NCBI GenBank assembly: GCA_964457925.1
Contig: CAYWGH010000002.1
Location: 124,001-188,000 of the forward strand
Reading direction: 5' to 3'
Source: Coneutiohabitans sp964457925
GTDB lineage: Bacteria > Zhuqueibacterota > Zhuqueibacteria > Zhuqueibacterales > Zhuqueibacteraceae
Length of the DNA stretch: 64,000 nt
Of the stretch, positions 9,085-18,100 are shown piece after piece. The notes under the pieces were generated by a model, which saw only the letters and a program-made list of their open reading frames with translations, was not told the origin of the DNA and made no database searches. Position 1 is the first letter of the stretch. Each line of letters begins with the position of its first letter. Made by a program: the position numbers and the translations under genes.

Positions 9085-9933
9085 CTATCCATTTGATGAG
9101 ATATTCACAACTAAAAGGTAAACGTAAACCAGCGGCGCAACCAGCATCTCGCTGTCGAATCGATCGAGAATACCGCCGTGCCCGGGAATGAGATTCGACG
9201 AGTCCTTGATTCCGGCATCGCGCTTGAACAAAGATTCGACGAGGTCGCTCAATTGCCCGGCGCTGCCAATGATCACGCCGATGACAAGCGCATCCTGCAA
9301 ACTCAATCCTTTAACAAACGTTTGTTGACACACAACAGCCGAAAGAATGGCAAACACAAAACCGCCAACGGCGCCTTCAATGGTTTTCTTTGGGCTGACC
9401 CGCGGGAAAAGCTTGTGTTTGCCGAAATATAATCCCACAAAATAAGCTGCCGTATCGCAAATCCAAATGACGGCAAAGATCATGATCACCCATGTGCCGG
9501 CTTGAACATACTCGCCGCCGATGGCATGAGGCAGTTCGCGAATGAGCATGAGAAAAGACAGCAATCCCGCAACATACGCCACGCCGAACAACGTCACCGA
9601 GACATTCAGCAGCGGGCTGCCGCCGGATTCGGGTTTGGAAAACAATTCGATTATGACGACCGCCACAGTGAGGCCGCTGAGCAAGAGCCACAATTGATCA
9701 CCATAACCGGCATAGATCAAGGCCGGGACCGCGATCCCGGCGAGTACGCCGAGCCAGCGCTGGGGGCGCGCATTTTTATACTTTGCCAGATCGTAGAATT
9801 CGATCAGGCCGAGCCCCACGATGACTTCGATAAATAACAGAAAGAAATGTTTACCAAACCAAATGGCCGACAAGATCAAGGGTATAAAAATCAAACCAAC
9901 CGCAACGCGCTGCCCAAGATTGCGCCAATCCAA
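9085..9933 (-). CDS. cdsA: Phosphatidate cytidylyltransferase
   Basis: 282 aa integral membrane enzyme with about eight hydrophobic helices. The CDP-alcohol synthase signature is complete near the end: SLFKRDAGIKD...IPGHGGILDRFDS. Makes CDP-diacylglycerol from phosphatidate and CTP, the branch point to phosphatidylethanolamine, -glycerol and cardiolipin. The start is TTG at 9933, supported by an AGGAGG element just upstream (9940-9950 region) and by the normal N-terminal LGQRVAVGLIFIPLIL. Lies between pyrD and the DUF5989/carA pair, the CTP link with pyrimidine genes being a plausible but unproven reason. Confidence 0.95.
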   Translation of the reverse strand: MDWRNLGQRVAVGLIFIPLILSAIWFGKHFFLLFIEVIVGLGLIEFYDLAKYKNARPQRWLGVLAGIAVPALIYAGYGDQLWLLLSGLTVAVVIIELFSKPESGGSPLLNVSVTLFGVAYVAGLLSFLMLIRELPHAIGGEYVQAGTWVIMIFAVIWICDTAAYFVGLYFGKHKLFPRVSPKKTIEGAVGGFVFAILSAVVCQQTFVKGLSLQDALVIGVIIGSAGQLSDLVESLFKRDAGIKDSSNLIPGHGGILDRFDSEMLVAPLVYVYLLVVNISSNG

Positions 9934-10014
9934 TTCTTCCTCCTCTACCGAAAAGCAAAGCTGGAATAAGCTACCCGTTCAGTTTATTCCTGATCATTTA
10001 CCTCCTCGTGTTGC

Positions 10015-10938
10015 TCATCTCTCTACTGTCTTGACAAGTTTGCCGCGCAAATCATTGATGCCGGCCAACTTTTTTTGCGTGAGATAATTTTTTAAGCCTT
10101 CGGCGACTTGCACCGCTGTACGCGGGTCGATAAAATTGGCTGTTCCAACTTGCACAGCGCTTGCGCCGGCGAGAAAAAATTCCACGGCGTCTTGCCAGGT
10201 GCGGATGCCGCCCATGCCGATCACCGGAATGGACACGGCATTCGCCGCTTCAAACACTTTTGCCAGCGCAATCGGTTTAATAGCTGGCCCGGAATAGCCG
10301 CCGACAATGGTATTGATGCGCGGGCGCCATGTCTCAATGTCGATCGCCATGCCGGTGACCGTGTTGATCAACGAAATGGCGTCTGCACCGGCGGCTTCCG
10401 CGGCCTTGGCAATTTCACTTACACGCGTGACATTGGGCGTGAGTTTGGGAATGACGAGGCGCCGCGTGAGCCGGCGAATCGCGGCGGTTGCGGCCAGCGT
10501 GACTTCCGCTTTCTGGCTGAACTCGAGTCCGCCTTCTTTAACATTCGGACAGGAAAAATTCAACTCATAACCTGCGATGCCTTCATGCTGTTCGAGTATG
10601 GCCACGACGTGTTCGTATTCTTCGCGCGTGCGCCCGGCAACATTCACAATGATGGCGCTGGCGTGCGCGCGCAAAAATGGCAGCTTGTCCGCCACAAAAC
10701 TGTGCACGCCGACGTTTTGCAAGCCGATGGAGTTGAGCAAGCCGGCTTCGGTTTCACACAAGCGCGGCTGCGGATTGCCGAGCCGTGGCGTCACGCCGAT
10801 TGATTTGGTGATAATTGCGCCAATCGCATGCAGATCAACCAACTCAGACGCTTCCGGGCCATAGCCAAAGGTTCCGGAGGCCACGAAAACAGGCGTATGA
10901 AATTCCACCAGGCCAATGTTAATGCGCAACGGATTCAT
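10015..10938 (-). CDS. pyrD: Dihydroorotate dehydrogenase, class 1B catalytic subunit
   Basis: 307 aa from the ATG at 10938; a longer in-frame reading up to 11250 only runs through pyrK in the wrong frame. FMN TIM barrel: ASGTFGYG, NSIGLQN, the catalytic-loop NFSCPNVKEGG with the Cys base typical of class 1, LTPNV, GGYSGPAIKP and GMGGI. Oxidises dihydroorotate to orotate. Class 1B needs the electron-transfer subunit PyrK, encoded immediately upstream with a 20-bp overlap, so the enzyme probably reduces NAD. Confidence 0.96.
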   Translation of the reverse strand: MNPLRINIGLVEFHTPVFVASGTFGYGPEASELVDLHAIGAIITKSIGVTPRLGNPQPRLCETEAGLLNSIGLQNVGVHSFVADKLPFLRAHASAIIVNVAGRTREEYEHVVAILEQHEGIAGYELNFSCPNVKEGGLEFSQKAEVTLAATAAIRRLTRRLVIPKLTPNVTRVSEIAKAAEAAGADAISLINTVTGMAIDIETWRPRINTIVGGYSGPAIKPIALAKVFEAANAVSIPVIGMGGIRTWQDAVEFFLAGASAVQVGTANFIDPRTAVQVAEGLKNYLTQKKLAGINDLRGKLVKTVER

Positions 10939-11761
10939 AGCGAATTTTATTGGATTCGAACACCGGGCCGTCCAGGCACGCGAGCAAATATCTTCCAAAT
11001 TTTTGCACGCCCTCCGCCGGCTCGGTATTGCAGCCCATGCAAATTCCGAAGCCGCATCCCATAATGGTTTCGATCGCGACTTGCGCAACGACGTTGGCGC
11101 GCCGGCAAATTTCGGCAACGCGCTGCAGCATCGGCATGGGACCACAAGCAAATATCCGGCGCGGCTCGCCGGCCTCGGCGCGTTGCAGCCAATCATGCAG
11201 CAAGTCGGTAACCAGGCCATGATGCCCGGCGCTGCCATCATCGGTTGCACACGTGATGCGGCCGCCGCAGGCGCTTAGTTCTTTTTCGCCCCACAACTCG
11301 GCCATCGTGCGCGCGCCGATAAGCGCATCAAATGCAAAGCCGCGTTGCTGCAAGAATTCGGCAAGCAACGGCATGGGCGCAATGCCCAGGCCGCCTGCGA
11401 CCAATGCAAGGCGCGCAACGTTCGTTGGAAGTTGATAGCCGCTGCCAAGCGGGCCAATCACGCTCAACACCGCGCCGGGGCGATGCGATGCCAGTATGCG
11501 TGTGCCGAGGCCGACGATTTTCCAAATGATGGCTATGCTGTCCTCGGCGCGATCAACCTGGCAAACACTGAACGGCCGCCGCAACAATGGTGAAATTTGT
11601 CCGGCAGATTGCGCCTGCACTTGGATATTGACAAACTGCCCGGGTTGCACGGCGGCAGCAATTTCCGGCGCGCGAAGTCGCATCAAAAAAATGCCCCGGG
11701 CGACTTCCTCTTGAGAAATCACGGGGCAGGCATAAATGCCTTTTGGAGAGGTTATGGCCAT
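10919..11761 (-). CDS. pyrK: Dihydroorotate dehydrogenase electron-transfer subunit
   Basis: 280 aa. Ferredoxin-reductase-like FAD domain (~1-105, RPFS motif binding FAD), NAD-binding domain (~110-225, GGLGIAP and CGPMPML), and a C-terminal [2Fe-2S] site: CGFGICMGC and a final Cys in LACLDGPVF. Passes electrons from PyrD-bound FMN to NAD. Overlaps the pyrD start by 20 bp and is preceded by a TPR lipoprotein gene 34 bp upstream. Confidence 0.95.
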   Translation of the reverse strand: MAITSPKGIYACPVISQEEVARGIFLMRLRAPEIAAAVQPGQFVNIQVQAQSAGQISPLLRRPFSVCQVDRAEDSIAIIWKIVGLGTRILASHRPGAVLSVIGPLGSGYQLPTNVARLALVAGGLGIAPMPLLAEFLQQRGFAFDALIGARTMAELWGEKELSACGGRITCATDDGSAGHHGLVTDLLHDWLQRAEAGEPRRIFACGPMPMLQRVAEICRRANVVAQVAIETIMGCGFGICMGCNTEPAEGVQKFGRYLLACLDGPVFESNKIRYESVAH

Positions 11762-11795
11762 GCGCGCGTCTTTGCAGTAGTTTTATACAGCCAAC

Positions 11796-13802
11796 TCATC
11801 TCGGCGGAGGCACATCATCATCGTCCTGGCTAACGTTGTCGATTTCCTCATCCTCTTGTTTTTGTGCCGGCGGCTTTTCGTCTTGCGTGCGGGATTTTGC
11901 GGTTGGCGCCGGAGCGGTTTGGCGATCTTGCTCGATGCGTGCGCGTAAATCCTCGCCGGCTTTTTGTTGCGACGCACTGCTGTCGGTTGCGGCCGTTGCT
12001 GCGGCGGTTTGCTTTTCAAAGGCAGACACTTTTTTGCGCACTTTGTTCGAATAAGTGGAACTGGGGAATTTTTCGAGCAATTGTTTATACATCTCGTATG
12101 CCTGCGTGTTGTCCGCCAGCTTGTTTTCATAAATCCAGCCGATCGCGAACAATGATTTGGAAGCCATCTCGGGATCGGTTTGTGCTTGCGTCAAATCTCG
12201 ATACAAACGAATTGCTTCTTGTGGATTTTCGCCGGCCAGCAACAAGTCCTCCGCACGCCGGAATTTTTCCGCGGCAGAAGCGGCTTGCGGCTCGCCGGCA
12301 TCGGTGAATCCCAGGCGTTTTCGCGCCTCGCGGCCGTGCCGCGTGTTGCTATACTTGGTCGCAAGAAGTTGTAATAAGCTATCGCGTTCCGCCGTGCTGG
12401 CCGAGCCCTGAGACGGGCGCAAAAAAGCAAGCGCATACATTGCGGCAGGCGCGGCCTCGGTATCGCCGAAATCACGGATAACATTTTGATACAGGTAAAT
12501 CGCCGAGTCCGGCTGCCCGAATTGATAATAATACAACTCGGCCAAATTAATCCAGTGATCGGCCAGATCATTTCTAAGTTTGGCAGGATCGCTCGAGATA
12601 TCCAGTTTTTTGGAGGGCAGGCGGCGGATCGAGGCGCGCGTGCTTTTGTCTTTTTTCTCCATTGCTGCGGCAAGCCGGGCTTCGTCTGCGGGAGTATTCG
12701 AGGAGTTTTGCTGCATTTCCAACAGGCTGATGGCGGTTTTTATTTTTTGAAAATCGTCAATGGCCTTGGCCCGGCGTTGCGCCTCCTCGGCATATTCGGA
12801 GCGGTTGTTTTCGGCGCGAACTTTGTCAAACGCCTCCTTGGCCTTGGCGTAATCGTACTTCATGCGCTGATACAAATCACCCATCACAAAAAATGCCGCC
12901 GCGGAGGCTTCTGTGCGTTTGTCGTTCGCATTGATCGCGGCAAACAATTCCTCCGCTTCTTCGCGCTTGCCCTGCCGCAGCTTGCAATCCGCAATCTCGA
13001 ATCTCACCCACGACAGATCTTTATGATTGCTAAACTGCTTTTGCATGCTGTTGAGCTTGGTCAACGCCTTGTCGTAGCTGCTGTCGGCCTTGAGCGCGCG
13101 CGCGAACGACAAGCCGGCGTTGAATTTTATATCGATCTCAACGTCTTGTTTGCCGGCTTGATAGTATGCCTTCGCTGCTTCATGATATTGCTTGAGTTTA
13201 AAACGGCATTCGCCCCAACGCAGATAAGCTTCCGTGCGCAGCTTTTTGTCGGACATCTTTTTTGCCGCCGGTTCGAACAAGCGCGCAGCGGGCTCGTATT
13301 GTTCCTGGCGATAATAGATTTCCGCGAGATAGTATTGCGCCTGATATAAAATATCCCCGCCTTTTTTGCGATTTTGCAGCTCCTTTAATACCGCTTCGGC
13401 GTTGGTGAAATCCTCCTGCTCAATGTAGGTTCGGGCTTTCCACAACAATGCCGCGGGCACCAGGGCGCTTTGGGGGAAGATGGAGGTCAACTCGTTGAAC
13501 TTGCGCAAGGCTTGCGGGTATTCCTGCTTTTGAAAAAAACATTCGCCCAACATCAGCAACGTGTCATCAACATACTTGGAATTGGGATGGAGCTGCAGGA
13601 TCTTCGAGCCTTTCTCGATGGTTTTGTCGAGCTTTTGAATTTCGGCAGAGGTGGGCTTGTCCGGCGCGGTGGTGGGCCGGCGCTTGCGCTCATCCAGCGC
13701 TTCTTTGTAAAGCCTCTTGGTGTTGTAGTAGGTATTGAAATAAGCGCAGCCCTGGAAGCTGATCGTAACAGCGATGGCGGCGAGCAAGACGAAACGCTTC
13801 AT
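11796..13802 (-). CDS. TPR-repeat outer-membrane lipoprotein
   Basis: 668 aa from the ATG at 13802 (an upstream ATG at 13835 would bury the signal peptide). Lipobox FQGC, Cys 19, followed by CAYFNTYYNTKRLYKEA, a mature start common to FCB-group TPR lipoproteins. Many TPR units follow (SKYVDDTLLMLGECFFQKQ, YLRWGECRFKLKQYHEA and others up to ~600), then a charged, low-complexity tail ending in DDDDVPPPR. BamD- and YbgF-like proteins share this design, so an outer-membrane assembly or scaffold role is reasonable; the substrate is unknown. First gene after the sirtuin in the minus-strand run leading to pyrK. Confidence 0.85.
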   Translation of the reverse strand: MKRFVLLAAIAVTISFQGCAYFNTYYNTKRLYKEALDERKRRPTTAPDKPTSAEIQKLDKTIEKGSKILQLHPNSKYVDDTLLMLGECFFQKQEYPQALRKFNELTSIFPQSALVPAALLWKARTYIEQEDFTNAEAVLKELQNRKKGGDILYQAQYYLAEIYYRQEQYEPAARLFEPAAKKMSDKKLRTEAYLRWGECRFKLKQYHEAAKAYYQAGKQDVEIDIKFNAGLSFARALKADSSYDKALTKLNSMQKQFSNHKDLSWVRFEIADCKLRQGKREEAEELFAAINANDKRTEASAAAFFVMGDLYQRMKYDYAKAKEAFDKVRAENNRSEYAEEAQRRAKAIDDFQKIKTAISLLEMQQNSSNTPADEARLAAAMEKKDKSTRASIRRLPSKKLDISSDPAKLRNDLADHWINLAELYYYQFGQPDSAIYLYQNVIRDFGDTEAAPAAMYALAFLRPSQGSASTAERDSLLQLLATKYSNTRHGREARKRLGFTDAGEPQAASAAEKFRRAEDLLLAGENPQEAIRLYRDLTQAQTDPEMASKSLFAIGWIYENKLADNTQAYEMYKQLLEKFPSSTYSNKVRKKVSAFEKQTAAATAATDSSASQQKAGEDLRARIEQDRQTAPAPTAKSRTQDEKPPAQKQEDEEIDNVSQDDDDVPPPR

Positions 13803-13856
13803 GATAAATACCAGATCAGGTTTAATAATTGTCATGACGGTACCGATCGAGCCTCA

Positions 13857-14588
13857 TTAGGAAAAGGCTTGAACCAACTTGGGCAAAATCTCCCCGGCCC
13901 GGCCCGGCAAAAACCAATGCGCTTGCGGCGTCAGCGGTGTTCTTTCGGGGTTGATTTCAACGATCTTGGCTCCGGCATCGCGTGCACGGTGCGGCAAGTG
14001 CGCCGCCGGATAAACCAGGGCCGAGGTGCCGATGGAAAAGAAGAGATCACATTCTTCCGCCGCGCAAATAGCCTCTTGCAACTCGGCCCCGGGCAAACTC
14101 TCGCCGAACCACACCACTGCCGGTCGCCGTAAGCCCCCGCAAGTACAATACGGCAAACCCTCGCGCCAGATTTCCGTAGCGCCCTCGGTTTGCGCGCCGC
14201 ATTGCAGACACCGGCTCTCAATCAAATTGCCGTGCAGTTCGATCACGCCGCGGGCGCCGGCTTGTTGATGGTAGCGATCGACGCATTGTGTGATTAATGT
14301 CACCTGCCCGGTCCGCCGTTGCAATTCCGCCAGTGCGGCATGTCCGGCGTTGGGAAGATGTTGTTGCACCTGCGCGCGGCGATGGCGATACCATTCCCAC
14401 ACGAGTCGAGGATCGCGCTCAAACGCTTCGGGCGTGGCCAAATCTTCTGCGCGATAATTGCGCCACCAGCCTCCCGGCCCGCGGAAGGTGGGCAACCCGC
14501 TTTCCGCCGAGATGCCGGCCCCGGTTAAAATCGCAACACGAGACGCCTCGCGCAGGAGGGCAAGAAGTTTCGCGTCGAAATTATGCAT
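13857..14588 (-). CDS. Sir2-family NAD-dependent deacylase with altered catalytic motif
   Basis: 243 aa. Rossmann motif GAGISAESGLPTFRG (23-37), catalytic His 119 in ELHGN, Zn Cys 127/130/148/150, FGESLP and GTSALVYPA. Tyr 67 and Arg 70 (WEWYRHR) are the pair that marks class III, SIRT5/CobB-like enzymes removing succinyl or malonyl groups. The family's TQNxD motif reads TQCVD here: the Asn that positions NAD ribose and the catalytic water is Cys 102 (codon TGC). All other key residues are intact. It may be a variant enzyme with altered activity or one with lowered catalysis. Followed 54 bp on by the TPR lipoprotein gene. Confidence 0.92.
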   Translation of the reverse strand: MHNFDAKLLALLREASRVAILTGAGISAESGLPTFRGPGGWWRNYRAEDLATPEAFERDPRLVWEWYRHRRAQVQQHLPNAGHAALAELQRRTGQVTLITQCVDRYHQQAGARGVIELHGNLIESRCLQCGAQTEGATEIWREGLPYCTCGGLRRPAVVWFGESLPGAELQEAICAAEECDLFFSIGTSALVYPAAHLPHRARDAGAKIVEINPERTPLTPQAHWFLPGRAGEILPKLVQAFS

Positions 14589-14726
14589 GCGAGCCGAATA
14601 CTCATTTATTGTTCAGGGCTCCATGATTATTGACGGTTTTTCCACCGAAGTCATCGGTGAGAATGAGATGAAAAGAACATCAGCTGCCTTAGGCAGAAAT
14701 TGCGTTCATGTGTTGCCGCAAAATAT

Positions 14727-15257
14727 TCAAAGGTTATCGCCTTTCATCACCTGGGCACGATCCAATAGCAATAGCGCGACAATACCCACAATCAAGCCTG
14801 CAAACAAAGCCGGCCACAACATGAGCGGGAGAAGATACAAAATTTGGAAACGTTGCACAATCAATATTCCTGCCAGGGCAATTTGCGCCAGGACGTGTGC
14901 AAGCGCGCCGAGCAAGCTGACGCCGATAATGCTGAAAGCGCGCCGGCCGTGTTTTTTTGCGAGCACCATGACAAAAACAGAGGCGGCGCCGCCCGCCAAC
15001 GACAGCCAAAAGCCGGGATTGAGAAATGTGCCGACAAAGAAGCTGCCAATGAATACGCGTAAAATTGTCACGGCCCATGCGCTTGCCGGGCCGAGCGCGT
15101 ACAACGCAAGAATTGTGGCAATGTTCGCCAATCCCGGCTTGGCCCAGGGCAATGGCCGCGGCAAGGTGGATTCGAACAAAAACATCACCAGGCCGAAACC
15201 GGCAAGCAACGCGGTGCGCGTGATTTTTTGCGTGCGTGAATCAGTAGGTGATCGCAT
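14727..15257 (-). CDS. Gx transporter family membrane protein
   Basis: 176 aa with five to six hydrophobic helices. LPWAKPGLANIATILALYALGP and RVFIGSFFVGTFLNPGFWLSL are the hallmarks of the family first annotated as heptaprenyl diphosphate synthase component I and now treated as an ECF-like Gx transporter S-component. Its frame overlaps the end of the NusG-II gene by 17 bp. The same pair occurs near ApbE/Rnf genes in other bacteria, which hints at a flavin- or redox-linked substrate; none of those genes is seen here. Confidence 0.85.
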   Translation of the reverse strand: MRSPTDSRTQKITRTALLAGFGLVMFLFESTLPRPLPWAKPGLANIATILALYALGPASAWAVTILRVFIGSFFVGTFLNPGFWLSLAGGAASVFVMVLAKKHGRRAFSIIGVSLLGALAHVLAQIALAGILIVQRFQILYLLPLMLWPALFAGLIVGIVALLLLDRAQVMKGDNL

Positions 15258-15663
15258 CGAGATCGCTTTGTTGCGTGCCGGTAATCAAAATCACCAGGCG
15301 ATTGGGAACACACACGAGCATTTGCCCCGGCCGCGATACGAAACCCTGTTTGACGCAAAATTGATTCGGGCAAACGCTCGACCGAACACGTATGCGTTGC
15401 CTCGTTACCTCCACGATGACTTCACCGCGCAGTCCCTGGAACGAAACGGTTTGTGGTTGCCGCAAATCAATGTCGCGAGCGCGGCGGTTGGCGATGGTCA
15501 CCTGCGCCAAACGGGCCTGAGGGTTTTCCGGCGCTAGGGAGGGAAGCCAAACGCTAGCGGAAGCAAACACTACAAACATGGCGGCGACGACATAGTCGCC
15601 CCATTTGCTCTGTTGCAGGATAAGCTTTAGCGAGCGTGAGGGAAACGCCGGGCGATTGTGCAT
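15241..15663 (-). CDS. NusG domain II-containing membrane-anchored protein
   Basis: 140 aa from the ATG at 15663; a TTG at 15684 abutting the upstream stop would add 7 residues. A single membrane helix (~22-40, YVVAAMFVVFASASVWL) is followed by a small extracytoplasmic beta domain of the NusG_II type, with the conserved pair in CPNQFC and a later Cys in LVCVPNRLVI. Such proteins are usually encoded beside Gx transporters, as here with a 17-bp overlap; the role is unknown. It follows the PorV-TPR gene, with only 21 bp between the upstream stop and this ATG. Confidence 0.82.
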   Translation of the reverse strand: MHNRPAFPSRSLKLILQQSKWGDYVVAAMFVVFASASVWLPSLAPENPQARLAQVTIANRRARDIDLRQPQTVSFQGLRGEVIVEVTRQRIRVRSSVCPNQFCVKQGFVSRPGQMLVCVPNRLVILITGTQQSDLDAITY

Positions 15664-15684
15664 GGCCGCGCACAGAACAGGCAA

Positions 15685-17979
15685 TTACTGCGTCATTAAT
15701 TTTTGGAGGGCTTCAAGTTTCTGGCGGGCTTGCTCGCGATATTGCAGCGATTGAGCATGTTCGGGATTAAATGCGAGCACGCGCTCCCATTCTTTGATGG
15801 CATTGTCATAATCTTCGTTGGCATAATACGTCAGCCCGCGATTGAAATGCTGCTCGATTTTGAGATGCAATTGGCGCTGGGAATTGTCCAAATAGCGTTT
15901 GGCGTCCACATGATTGGGGTCCTTGGCGAGCACACGATCAAACAACTCCATCGCTTGCGTAAACTGGCCGCGGTTGTAATAACGTTCGCCCTGTTCATAC
16001 AAATCCTTGAGATCGATCATCGACAGGGCTTGGTTGCGTTTGCTCGCCGCCATTTTGTTCGAGGGTTCGACCTCCAGTACGCGCTCAAACGCTTCTACGG
16101 CGCGCGACCACAGCCGGGCATCAAACAGCGACATGGCGTTTCGCATGTGGCTCTCGACGCGGCCACGCTTTGCTTCCGCGATGCGTTGGCGGTAATTGTT
16201 GGCCTCGCGATGGCCGGGCGACATTTTCAAAATCGCTTGAAACTGCTCCTCCGCGGCCGCGAGATCGCCCCGCTGAAACGCGCGCTCGCCCGCTTGCATC
16301 TTGGTCGAAACGAATTCATCGATGCGGCCCTGTAACGCTTTGATCTCTTGACGGGCGGCCTCATAGGTGGGGTCGGAATCCAGGATTTGGCGGTATAAGT
16401 TGTAGGCGTTGAGGTACTGCTGCTTTTGCTGCAAACGCCGGGCTTGTGCAAAAAGCCGGTCATTTTGCTTCTTTTGCTGGTCGAGGCCCGCGCGCGCTTT
16501 CTCAAGATTTTCGCGCGCCTCTGCGTAATTGGGGGAGAGATTAATCGCTTCTTCGAAATCAGCGATGGCTTTGGTGTAATTTTTTTGGCTGTAATACCCA
16601 AGGCCGCGCAGAAAAATTTCCTCGGCCTGCTTGGCGCGTACCTCCTTGAGTTGCGCGGTATAGTACGCAGCTTTGGGATAATCCGGCCGCACCAGCAGAA
16701 TATTTTCAAAGGCCTTGTGTGCCACGTCAAAATTGCCTTCTTCAAACGCCTGCACGCCGCGCGTATAAAGCTGATTAAGATAAATGTCCAGGCGCGGCTG
16801 CAACACGGCCAGCCGGTCGCGCGCCTCACGATGGTTGCGAGCCATTTTTAATACCTGCAAATAATTCAGGGCTGCGCTCAAGTATCTGTGCCGCAACTCG
16901 AATGCGCGTGCTTCATCCAATAATAAACGAATCTGCCGGTCTTCGGAAGCCACCTTGATGGCGAGCGCCTGTAACAGTTGCTCTGCCTTTTCCGTCTCCG
17001 GCTCATAGGCGCGATAATGACGCAGTTCACGCAGCGCGGCACGGTAGTTTTGCATTTCCGCCATTTTGTTGCCGGCTTCATAATGATAGCGGGCGCGTTC
17101 CAGCGGGCTGGCGCCGAGACGCAAACTCAATCCGCCGCGAACGCTTCTGTCGAGAAAGGTATACGCCAAGTCGAAAGCATAACGATCGCTTAAAAAAGCT
17201 CCGCCGAGCGCGCTGCGTTTGCTGTTGAAATCCGTGATGGAGGAATACAGCGCAAAACGCGGGACAATCGGCACGGCCATCCCCAAGCGCGCAAACGAAT
17301 CGTCGTCGCGCCATTCAAGCGAAGCAAACAACGAGGGCGCCCGATTGCCCAGGCGCAGCGCCATGCTGCTCTTGTAGTAAGTTTGCAGATGTTTGCCGCC
17401 GAGAGCCACGTCACTTGCCTGGAGAGAGAAGGCAAAACGGTAAGGCGAGAGCGGGGAATTGAAAAAATCATAATCGGCAAATTCTTCGGACACAGCAATG
17501 CGACCGCCAAACGGATGCAAAATCAATCCGAACGAGGTGGTGGTAAAGCTTTCCGTGCTTTCGCCGTGATCCGCACGATTCCAATGCGCGGACAGGCCTG
17601 CCGACAAAAACGGTGAGAGGGCTTTGCCCCAACCCAGGCTCAGGCGGTCAAGCTCGTGTTGGCCGTCGAAAAGCTGCATCAGATTCACACCGGCGCCGCC
17701 GAATTGCGGCCAAAAGCCGGCAAGGCCCGCATGCGTCAAATCGAATGCATCATTGATGCTCAAGGCAAACTGTGCGTCGCGCAAGGCGGCGAGCAAAGCG
17801 GGATTCCACGCGGCGGCGAGCGGATCGGGCGAGGCAATAAGATGCGCGCCGCCCAGGCCGAGCGCGCGCGCAGCGCGGCCGTCCTGGGTGAATAATGTTT
17901 GAGCGGCAAGCGGCTGAAGGACGAGCAGAAACGCCAGAGCCGCGGCTGTTTTAATTTTGGAACGGCAACGATTTCGCAT
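15685..17979 (-). CDS. PorV-like outer-membrane barrel fused to a C-terminal TPR array
   Basis: 764 aa. Signal peptide 1-26 (ends LAAQ). Residues ~30-300 look like a PorV/UPF0164 beta-barrel: ARALGLGGAHLIASPDPLAAAWNPA is the typical opening, followed by alternating amphipathic strands. From ~305 to the end there are about ten TPR units (for example GLGYYSQKNYTKAIADFEEA, GERYYNRGQFTQAMELFDRV, GLTYYANEDYDNAIKEWERV). PorV is a shuttle/anchor protein of the type IX secretion system; the fusion suggests a barrel carrying its own periplasmic scaffold. Secretion role is an inference, but sorting-domain cargo is encoded elsewhere in the window. Confidence 0.85.
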   Translation of the reverse strand: MRNRCRSKIKTAAALAFLLVLQPLAAQTLFTQDGRAARALGLGGAHLIASPDPLAAAWNPALLAALRDAQFALSINDAFDLTHAGLAGFWPQFGGAGVNLMQLFDGQHELDRLSLGWGKALSPFLSAGLSAHWNRADHGESTESFTTTSFGLILHPFGGRIAVSEEFADYDFFNSPLSPYRFAFSLQASDVALGGKHLQTYYKSSMALRLGNRAPSLFASLEWRDDDSFARLGMAVPIVPRFALYSSITDFNSKRSALGGAFLSDRYAFDLAYTFLDRSVRGGLSLRLGASPLERARYHYEAGNKMAEMQNYRAALRELRHYRAYEPETEKAEQLLQALAIKVASEDRQIRLLLDEARAFELRHRYLSAALNYLQVLKMARNHREARDRLAVLQPRLDIYLNQLYTRGVQAFEEGNFDVAHKAFENILLVRPDYPKAAYYTAQLKEVRAKQAEEIFLRGLGYYSQKNYTKAIADFEEAINLSPNYAEARENLEKARAGLDQQKKQNDRLFAQARRLQQKQQYLNAYNLYRQILDSDPTYEAARQEIKALQGRIDEFVSTKMQAGERAFQRGDLAAAEEQFQAILKMSPGHREANNYRQRIAEAKRGRVESHMRNAMSLFDARLWSRAVEAFERVLEVEPSNKMAASKRNQALSMIDLKDLYEQGERYYNRGQFTQAMELFDRVLAKDPNHVDAKRYLDNSQRQLHLKIEQHFNRGLTYYANEDYDNAIKEWERVLAFNPEHAQSLQYREQARQKLEALQKLMTQ

Positions 17980-18100
17980 GGCAACCGATCTCCCCGCGAT
18001 CTAACAATCGCTCAAATGCAAAGCATGAGCATTGACATTTTATCTGGAACAGCATTTATCCTGAAAATAGTGGGAAATTTCTTTGTGGTTTTCATGCCGC

